Assembly (NCBI GenBank): GCA_044508495.1
Contig: JBIQHP010000077.1
Span: 1 to 10,189 of the forward strand
Source of the DNA: Terrimesophilobacter sp044508495
GTDB taxonomy: Bacteria > Actinomycetota > Actinomycetes > Actinomycetales > Microbacteriaceae
DNA length: 10,189 nt
Reading direction: 5' to 3'
In this document: one piece after another, positions 5,512 to 10,189 of the stretch
Layout: every line of letters starts with the position of its first letter
How positions within the stretch are numbered: the first letter of the stretch is position 1
Translations under genes and position numbers: made by a program
Notes under the pieces: model-generated
Seen by the model: the letters and a program-made list of their open reading frames with translations, nothing else
Told to the model about the DNA's origin: nothing
Databases searched by the model: none

Positions 5512-6219
5512 GTGAAGGAGAAGCCGGTTTTCGCGGACGCCGTCGTCGAGGACTACGTCAAGGTCATCCACCAGCACACCGAGTGGCAGCCCGAGCCCAT
5601 CACGACCTCGGTGCTCGCGGCGCGGCTCGGTCTCGCCGCCTCCTCGGTGACCGAGATGGTCAAGAAGCTCGCCGCATCCGGGCTCGTCACCCACGTGCCC
5701 TACGGCGCGGTGACGCTCACCGCGGAGGGGCGTACGCTCGCCCTGCGGATGCTGCGCCGCCACCGGCTCATCGAGACCTGGCTCGTCGAGTCCTTCGGCT
5801 ACGGCTGGGACGAGGTGCACGACGAGGCCGAGGTGCTCGAGCACGCCGTGAGCGATCGCTTCCTCGAGCGGCTCGCCGAGAAGCTCGGGCATCCCGTCCG
5901 CGACCCGCACGGCGACCCGATCCCGCGCGCCGACGGCACGGTCGAGCAGCCGAATGCCGTGCTCCTGCGGGACGCGCCCGACGGCTTCTCCGGTCCGGTC
6001 GTCCGCATCAGCGACCGCGACCCCGCACTGCTCAAGCACCTGCGCGAGGAGGGCGTCGCCCTCGACACGATCGTCAGGGTCGTCGAACGGCGGCCGTTCG
6101 GCGGCGCGCTCGCGATCCAGGTCGAGGCATCCGGAACCGCGGCATCCGCGCTCGATCTCGGCGACGAAGCCGCCGCCGCCATCTGGCTTTCCTCACCCGC
6201 TACTCAACCAGCGGTATAG
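5512..6219 (+). CDS. mntR: DtxR/MntR-family manganese-responsive transcriptional regulator
   Basis: A 235-residue cytoplasmic regulator starting at GTG 5512, chosen for the strong AGGAGG (5502-5507) four bases upstream; this site overlaps the mntH stop. The N-terminal winged helix-turn-helix spans about residues 10-73 (recognition region LAASSVTEMVKKLAASGLV, 41-59). The dimerisation and metal domain follows to about 125. The C-terminal part (about 155-228) fits the SH3-like FeoA-type domain of full-length DtxR proteins, which Bacillus MntR lacks. Aligned by eye, Asp14 takes the place of DtxR Met10 and MntR Asp8, and Glu107 the place of DtxR Cys102 and MntR Glu99; His84, Glu110 and His111 are also present. 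This Asp/Glu pattern is the manganese-sensor type rather than the iron type, though Lys17 stands where Bacillus MntR has Glu11. It probably represses mntH-mntR when Mn(II) is ample. The gene converges on dedA with a two-base gap. Confidence 0.92.
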   Translation: MKEKPVFADAVVEDYVKVIHQHTEWQPEPITTSVLAARLGLAASSVTEMVKKLAASGLVTHVPYGAVTLTAEGRTLALRMLRRHRLIETWLVESFGYGWDEVHDEAEVLEHAVSDRFLERLAEKLGHPVRDPHGDPIPRADGTVEQPNAVLLRDAPDGFSGPVVRISDRDPALLKHLREEGVALDTIVRVVERRPFGGALAIQVEASGTAASALDLGDEAAAAIWLSSPATQPAV

Positions 6220-6221
6220 GG

Positions 6222-6962
6222 CTACCCCCGCTGCGGGTCGTTGCTTCGGTCGTTGTCGAAGTAGGCCTGGTCGATGACGATCTCGTCCTCGCCGAGTGGC
6301 GCCACGCCGTCGCGCTGCGCCCGCTTCGCCTTCCGCGTGGACTGCACGTAGTGGTAGGCGGTCGGCAGGACGGTGAGCACGACGGCCGCGATGAGGATGA
6401 CGTCGATGTACTCGCGCACGAAGTCCGCGATGGGCGGGATGAAGCCCACGAGGTAGCCGGCGAAGGTGAGCCCGACGCCCCAGACGACCGCGCCCACGAG
6501 GTTGTAGAGCGAGTAGCGCCGGTAGTTCATATGGCCGACGCCGGCCGCGACGGGGGCGAAGGTGCGCACGATGGGCACGAACCGGGCCAGGATGACGGCG
6601 AGCGCGCCGAACCGCTCGAAGAAGGCGTTCGTGCGTTCGACGTTCTTGCGGCTGAAGACGCCGCTCTCCTTCCTCTCGAAGACCGCCGGTCCGAGCTTGT
6701 GCCCGATGAGGTAGCCGACCTCGCCGCCTAGGAAGGCGGCGACGCCGATCGCGAGCGCCGCCCACCAGACGTCGACGCCGATTCCGGGGTGGAAGGCGAG
6801 CAGCCCGGTGATGATGAGGAGCGTGTCTCCCGGCAGCAGGAACCCGACGAGCAGCCCGGTCTCGGCGAAGACGATGAAGCAGACCACGGCGAGCGCCCAC
6901 GGGCCTGCGGTGTGGATGATGAGCTCGGGGTCGAGCCAGGGGATGAGGGCGGAAGGAACCAA
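6222..6962 (-). CDS. DedA-family integral membrane protein (VTT/SNARE-associated domain)
   Basis: A 246-residue protein read from a TTG start (6962-6960), supported by GGAGA (6975-6971) nine bases upstream; no better ATG or GTG precedes the first conserved segment. DedA proteins sit in the cytoplasmic membrane, and several act in lipid-carrier recycling or membrane homeostasis; the substrate here cannot be read from sequence. Family motifs are clear: FAETGLLVGFLLPGDTLLI (32-50, with Glu34 and Asp46), GGEVGYLIGHKLG (79-91), and FERFGALAVILARFVPIVRT (115-134) followed by FAPVAAGVGHM, which carries the conserved Arg127 and Arg133. Hydrophobic segments lie near 18-56, 65-88, 151-178 and 187-207. 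After the last one comes a polar tail of about 40 residues with KAKRAQR and then an acidic stretch (GEDEIVIDQAYFDND), probably cytoplasmic. It lies 74 bp downstream of tRNA-Leu on the same strand, and read-through from that gene is possible. Confidence 0.93.
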   Translation of the reverse strand: MVPSALIPWLDPELIIHTAGPWALAVVCFIVFAETGLLVGFLLPGDTLLIITGLLAFHPGIGVDVWWAALAIGVAAFLGGEVGYLIGHKLGPAVFERKESGVFSRKNVERTNAFFERFGALAVILARFVPIVRTFAPVAAGVGHMNYRRYSLYNLVGAVVWGVGLTFAGYLVGFIPPIADFVREYIDVILIAAVVLTVLPTAYHYVQSTRKAKRAQRDGVAPLGEDEIVIDQAYFDNDRSNDPQRG

Positions 6963-7036
6963 GCGGGGTTTCTCCAGTCAGTGTGGTGGGCGCGACTGCG
7001 TCCCTGACAGGTTACCGGCACAGGCTGGAACTTCGG

Positions 7037-7118
7037 TGCGGGAGGCGGGACTTGAACCCGCACGCTCGAGAGCACAGGAACCTAAATCCTGCGTGTCTGC
7101 CAGTTTCACCACTCCCGC
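7037..7118 (-). tRNA. tRNA-Leu (anticodon UAG)
   Basis: The minus strand folds into a complete class II tRNA. The acceptor stem GCGGGAG (7118-7112) pairs over seven bases with CTCCCGC (7044-7038), and the discriminator A is at 7037. The anticodon stem CAGGA/TCCTG (7091-7087 and 7079-7075) closes the loop TTTAGGT, giving anticodon TAG (complement of 7084-7082), so it reads CUA and other CUN leucine codons. The long variable arm (GTGCTCTCGAGC region) and the T arm with GGTTCAAGTCC are typical of tRNA-Leu. CCA is not encoded, as the three bases after the discriminator read CCG, so it is added enzymatically. Confidence 0.97.
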
Positions 7119-7128
7119 GGGCGACACC

Positions 7129-7156
7129 AGTGTAGTTGGGCGGCCGGGGCTGTGGA
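7129..7156 (-). promoter_or_regulatory. Candidate promoter of tRNA-Leu
   Basis: On the minus strand TACACT (7134-7129) is a good TANNNT -10 about ten bases upstream of the mature tRNA 5' end. TCCACA (7156-7151), 16 bases further up, matches four of six -35 positions. The placement would give a leader of a few bases. The -35 element lies inside a sequence identical to a consensus DnaA box. Confidence 0.45.
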
Positions 7157-7159
7157 TAA
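7151..7159 (-). promoter_or_regulatory. Single perfect-consensus DnaA box
   Basis: TGTGGATAA on the plus strand reads TTATCCACA on the minus strand, exactly the consensus 9-mer for the initiator DnaA. It is isolated, with no second box or AT-rich unwinding region nearby, so this is not an origin. It overlaps the presumed -35 element of tRNA-Leu and could link that promoter to DnaA, or it may be chance. Confidence 0.35.
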
Positions 7160-7186
7160 CTTCGGCAGGCGGCATCCGGGTTCCCG

Positions 7187-7198
7187 CATGATGCTCGG
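7187..7198 (+). promoter_or_regulatory. Candidate leaderless promoter (-10 element) of the tad operon
   Basis: CATGAT (7187-7192) matches four of six -10 positions and ends six bases before GTG 7199, the geometry seen at the CDF gene and mntH. The six bases GCTCGG hold no ribosome site. The ATG codons at 7188 and 7191 cannot be the tadA start: the first is followed in frame by a stop (TGA 7200-7202), and the second is out of frame. No strong -35 is visible. Confidence 0.35.
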
Positions 7199-8449
7199 GT
7201 GAACTCCGCCGTCGCCCTCATCGCCGACCGCGTGCGCGAACGGGTGCGGCGTGAGGGCATCGACCTGGGCGGCGACAGCGCGCTCGCGGGCGGGTTCGTG
7301 CGCGAGGAGATCCGGCGCTACAGCGAGCGGGCGCTCGGCGGCTCGCTCCCGGTGATCCCGGATGAGGCGCAGGCCGCGCGGGAGGTCGTCGCCTCGATCA
7401 CCGGCTTCGGCCCGCTGCAGCCGTTCTTCGACGACGACACGGTCGAGGAGATCTGGATCAACGGGCCCGCCGAGGTCTTCGTCGCGCGCGACGGGGTGGC
7501 CGAGCCGGCCGGGATCGAGCTGGCCGCATCCGAGGTCCGCGACCTCGTCGAGCGGATGTTGCAGTCCACCGGTCGCCGCGTCGACCTCTCGAGCCCCTTC
7601 GTCGACGCCTCGCTGCCGGACGGTTCGCGTCTTCACGTGGCGATCCCGGATGTGACGCAGCGGCATTGGGCGGTCAACATCCGCAAGTTCGCCAAGCGCA
7701 TCAAGGAGCTGCAGCAGCTCGTCGCGCTCGGCTCGCTCAGCCGGGAGGCGTCCGAGTTCCTGCGGATGTGCGTGCTGTCGGGCCAGAACATCCTCGTCTC
7801 CGGCGCGACCCAGAGCGGAAAGACGACGCTGCTCGGCGCACTGCTCACCGCCGCGCGCCCGGGAGAGCGCATCGTCACGGTCGAGGAGACCTTCGAGCTG
7901 AGCTTCACGGCGCGCGACGCCGTCGCGATGCAGTGCCGGCAGCCGAGCCTCGAGGGAACGGGCGAGATCACGCTGCGACGCCTCATCAAGGAGGCGCTCC
8001 GGATGCGCCCCGACCGCCTCGTGGTCGGGGAGGTGCGCGAGGCCGAGTCGCTCGACCTGCTCATCGCCCTGAACAGCGGCCTGCCGGGGATGTGCAGCAT
8101 CCACGCCAACAGCGCGCGCGAGGCGCTCTCCAAGCTCTCGACGCTGCCGCTCCTCGCCGGTCGCAACATCGACTCGTCGTTCGTCGTGCCGACCGTCGCC
8201 GCGAGCATCGACATCGTCGTGCACTGCGCGCTCGAGCGCAGCGGACGGCGGCGCATCGTGCAGATCGTCGCGCCGACGGGCCAGGTGGCGGGCGGCGTGA
8301 TCGGGGCCGACACGATCTTCGAGCTGCGGGGCGGCTCCTTGAACCCGACAGGGAGCCACCCCGCGAGGTCGTCCAAGTTCCGCGCCGCCGGACTCGACCC
8401 CGCTCTCGTGCTCGATCCTCCCGCCGAGGCAGGGCGGGGCACCGCGTGA
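7199..8449 (+). CDS. tadA: TadA/CpaF-family pilus assembly ATPase
   Basis: A 416-residue cytoplasmic ATPase of the secretion-ATPase superfamily; TadA proteins form hexamers that drive assembly of Flp (type IVc) pili or related secretion. The N-terminal domain includes TGFGPLQPFFDDDTVEEIWI (68-87), typical of CpaF. Then come Walker A SGATQSGKTTLL (201-212, Lys208), an acidic Asp-box-like segment IVTVEETFEL (225-234), the Walker B-like DRLVVGEVRE (272-281, Glu278) and the His box GMCSIHANSAREAL (297-310, His302). All ATPase elements are intact. A Pro/Gly/Ser-rich tail follows about residue 378. The GTG at 7199 is the first usable in-frame start and lies six bases from a -10-like element. The stop overlaps the tadB start as GTGA (8446-8449). 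No tadZ/cpaE homologue precedes it: the upstream neighbour is tRNA-Leu on the other strand, so tadA appears to open the operon. Confidence 0.95.
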   Translation: MNSAVALIADRVRERVRREGIDLGGDSALAGGFVREEIRRYSERALGGSLPVIPDEAQAAREVVASITGFGPLQPFFDDDTVEEIWINGPAEVFVARDGVAEPAGIELAASEVRDLVERMLQSTGRRVDLSSPFVDASLPDGSRLHVAIPDVTQRHWAVNIRKFAKRIKELQQLVALGSLSREASEFLRMCVLSGQNILVSGATQSGKTTLLGALLTAARPGERIVTVEETFELSFTARDAVAMQCRQPSLEGTGEITLRRLIKEALRMRPDRLVVGEVREAESLDLLIALNSGLPGMCSIHANSAREALSKLSTLPLLAGRNIDSSFVVPTVAASIDIVVHCALERSGRRRIVQIVAPTGQVAGGVIGADTIFELRGGSLNPTGSHPARSSKFRAAGLDPALVLDPPAEAGRGTA

Positions 8450-9309
8450 TCCTCCTGCTCGGCTGCGGTCTCGGTCTCGGTGCGCTGCTCGTCGCCTCAC
8501 CCTTCCTGTGGCCGGCAGCACGGCGGGAGCGGACATCCGGTGGGGGCGTCCTCCGGGGTCTGCGTGAGCGGATGCGCCAGGCCGGCCTGCGCTCGGTCTC
8601 GCTGCCCGTCTTCGCCGTCGTGTCCCTCGTGATCGGGCTCGCGGTCGCAGCGCTCGTCTTCGTCTTCGTCCCGGTCGTCGCGCTCGCCGTCGCCGCCGGT
8701 GGTGCAGCACTGGCACTGCCCACCGTGGTCGTCGGCTGGCGAGCGCGGTCTCGGCGTCGAGGGAACCGGGTGGTCTGGCCCGACGTGGTCGACCACCTGG
8801 TCTCGACGGTGCGGTCCGGCCTCGCGCTGCCCGACGGGGTCGCGGCGCTCGCCGAGACCGGCCCCCTGGCCACGCGCGAGGCCTTCGCCGCGTTCGAGGC
8901 CGACTATGCCGCATCCGGCCACTTCGGGCGCAGTCTCGACCGGCTCAAGGAGCAGCTCGCCGACCCGGTCGCCGATCGCATCCTCGAGACGCTCCGGATG
9001 TCGCGCGAGATCGGCGGGAACGAGCTGCCCGCCGTGCTGCGCGCCCTCGCCTCGCACCTCAGGCAGGAGGCGGCGATCCGCGGCGAGGTCGAGGCGCGGC
9101 AGTCCTGGGTCATGAACGCCGCGCGGCTCGGGGCTGCGGCGCCGTGGGTCGTGCTTGCGCTGCTGGCGACGCGCCCGGAAGCCGCGGCGGCCTACAACTC
9201 GCCGACCGGGGTCGCCGTCATCGTCGGTGGTCTCATCGCGACGGTCGTCGCCTATCGTGCCATGGTGGCGCTCGCGAGACTCCCCGAGGAGCGGAGGTGG
9301 TTCCGGTGA
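8446..9309 (+). CDS. tadB: TadB-type pilus platform membrane protein (T2SS F domain)
   Basis: A 287-residue inner-membrane protein starting at GTG 8446 inside the tadA stop (GTGA). TadB and TadC form the membrane platform on which TadA acts during Flp pilus assembly. Hydrophobic segments are seen near 2-20, 53-73, 77-97, 225-242 and 254-275. The cytoplasmic T2SS F domain runs from about 110 to 240, with WPDVVDHLVSTVRSGLALPD (111-130), a helical hairpin containing DRLKEQLADPVADRILETLR (165-184) and the conserved SREIGGNELPAVLRALASHL (186-205). The fold pattern and order after tadA make the assignment firm; tadB is preferred over tadC by position. Its stop overlaps the next start as GTGA (9306-9309), so the three genes are translationally coupled. 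Confidence 0.9.
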   Translation: MILLLGCGLGLGALLVASPFLWPAARRERTSGGGVLRGLRERMRQAGLRSVSLPVFAVVSLVIGLAVAALVFVFVPVVALAVAAGGAALALPTVVVGWRARSRRRGNRVVWPDVVDHLVSTVRSGLALPDGVAALAETGPLATREAFAAFEADYAASGHFGRSLDRLKEQLADPVADRILETLRMSREIGGNELPAVLRALASHLRQEAAIRGEVEARQSWVMNAARLGAAAPWVVLALLATRPEAAAAYNSPTGVAVIVGGLIATVVAYRAMVALARLPEERRWFR

Positions 9310-10189
9310 CGACGGCCGCGGCGTGGTCGATCGTGTGCGGGCTCGGTCTGGGGATCGGGCTTTGGACGCTGGCGAGCCTCGTTCCGCGGCTCTCGCGTCC
9401 CCGGCTCGTTCACCGCGTCGCGCCCTACCTCGTCGACGTCTCGGAGAGTGCGCGCTCGTTCGTGGGGCGGCGGGCCGAGAACCCGCTTCCGGTGTTCGGC
9501 GCGATCCTCGGGCCGCTGCTCGACCGGATGCGCGCCATCCTGGCTCCGCTGCTCGGCCCGCTGCTGGGCGGCGCGGCGACGATCGAGCTGCGATTGCGGC
9601 AGGCAGGCTCCTCGCTCACGGTCGAGGCATTCCGTTCCCGCCAGCTCGCCTGGGGGATCGGGGCGACCGCGCTCGGGATCGTCGTCTCCTTCCTTCTCGC
9701 CCAGACGCGACCCGTTCCGATCGCCGTGAGCGCGCTGCTCGTCGCGGTGTTCGGCGTGGGAGGCTTCGTCGCGAGCGACCGGATGCTGCAGCGTGCGGCG
9801 AGGAGGCGGGTGGCGCGCATGGAGGCCGAGCTGCCCGTCGTGCTCGAGTTCCTGACCCTGAGCCTCTCGGCCGGAGAGGGCATCCTCGACTCGATCCGCC
9901 GGATCGCGGCGACGAGCCGCGGCGAACTGGCAGCAGAACTGGGTGGTGTCGTCGCGGCCGTCAACAGCGGGTCGGCGCTCGGCGACAGTCTCCTGCGACT
10001 CGCCGCCGGCATCCGGATGCCCGCGCTCACGAGGTGCATCGACCAGGTCGTCGGCGCGCTCGAGCGCGGGACGCCGCTCGCCGAGGTGCTGCGCGCCCAG
10101 GCGCAGGACACGCGCGAGCAGGCCAAGCGCGACCTGCTCGAGCTGGCCGGGAAGAAGGAGGTCGCGATGATGATCCCGCTCGTGTTCCT
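9306..10189 (+). CDS. tadC: TadC-type pilus platform membrane protein (3' end beyond the window)
   Basis: The frame starts at GTG 9306, overlapping the tadB stop, and stays open to the window edge, giving at least 294 residues. Hydrophobic segments lie near 6-26, 114-132 and 138-157. A T2SS F domain begins near 176 with LPVVLEFLTLSLSAGEGILD (176-195) and runs through LTRCIDQVVGALERGTPLAE (241-260) to KKEVAMMIPLVF at the edge, a segment typical of the end of TadC domains, so only the last membrane segment and tail are probably missing. TadC is the second platform subunit with TadB. The order tadA-tadB-tadC predicts pilin (flp) and pseudopilin (tadE/tadF) genes just downstream. Confidence 0.9.
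   Translation, partial: MTTAAAWSIVCGLGLGIGLWTLASLVPRLSRPRLVHRVAPYLVDVSESARSFVGRRAENPLPVFGAILGPLLDRMRAILAPLLGPLLGGAATIELRLRQAGSSLTVEAFRSRQLAWGIGATALGIVVSFLLAQTRPVPIAVSALLVAVFGVGGFVASDRMLQRAARRRVARMEAELPVVLEFLTLSLSAGEGILDSIRRIAATSRGELAAELGGVVAAVNSGSALGDSLLRLAAGIRMPALTRCIDQVVGALERGTPLAEVLRAQAQDTREQAKRDLLELAGKKEVAMMIPLVF

Noticed and set aside
6223..6235. Small inverted repeat near the mntR/dedA convergent stops as a terminator
   Set aside because: Only about four base pairs can form, and the sequence is fully accounted for by the dedA C-terminal codons.
7037..7201. tRNA-Leu as an integration site for a tad genomic island
   Set aside because: Islands usually integrate at the 3' end of a tRNA. 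The tad genes lie on the 5' side, and I saw no integrase and no repeated tRNA fragment.
7106..8914. Long minus-strand open frame (602 codons) covering tadA and part of tadB
   Set aside because: Runs through the tRNA-Leu gene and opposite conserved ATPase motifs. Its Arg/Ala-rich composition is typical of shadow frames in high-GC DNA.
1..10189. CRISPR array, insertion sequence, phage or toxin-antitoxin module
   Set aside because: No regularly spaced repeats, transposase or integrase motifs, or small paired toxin-antitoxin frames were seen on either strand.

Overview
The window reads as chromosomal DNA of a high-GC Gram-positive actinobacterium, most likely a member of Microbacteriaceae. The reasons are strong G/C preference at third codon positions, frequent GTG starts, start codons placed six bases after a -10-like TANNNT element (leaderless transcription), an LAXTG-type sorting signal, a Tad/Flp pilus locus, and a neighbourhood (murI, rph, rdgB) typical of Actinobacteria. 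The family assignment is inference; no rRNA or other marker is present.

Layout from left to right. (1) 1-1012: the 3' end of murI (glutamate racemase) overlaps rph (RNase PH) by ATGA. (2) 1009-2612: two unfamiliar genes lie between rph and rdgB. One is a minus-strand protein with a GNAT-like segment, whose stop overlaps that of rph. The other is a divergent, secreted, LAXTG-anchored surface protein. A perfect 18-bp palindrome lies in their shared promoter region. (3) 2637-3263: rdgB, the house-cleaning ITP/XTP pyrophosphatase, ends in a small hairpin. (4) 3308-6219: a metal-homeostasis block with a CDF-family efflux transporter, an Nramp Mn(II) importer (mntH) and a DtxR/MntR-family regulator (mntR). 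The regulator has the Asp/Glu metal-site residues expected of a manganese sensor. A 16-bp near-perfect palindrome covers the mntH start codon and is the best candidate MntR operator. (5) 6222-7118, minus strand: a DedA-family membrane protein and tRNA-Leu(UAG). (6) 7199-10189: tadA (CpaF ATPase), tadB and tadC (inner-membrane platform), joined by GTGA overlaps, begin a Tad/Flp-type pilus or secretion operon that continues beyond the window.

How the parts work together. MntH imports Mn(II). MntR, translated from the same transcript, probably senses Mn(II) and shuts off its own operon through the palindrome. The CDF protein exports a divalent cation, so the block covers both sides of metal balance. 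TadA powers pilus assembly on the TadB/TadC platform. The sortase-type protein adds a second surface function.

No CRISPR array, insertion sequence, phage gene or obvious mobile element was seen. The observations most worth following are the two palindromes, the candidate leaderless promoters with identical spacing, the insertion between rph and rdgB, the CDF site substitution, and a strong excess of the hexamer GGATGC/GCATCC that appears to shape codon choice.
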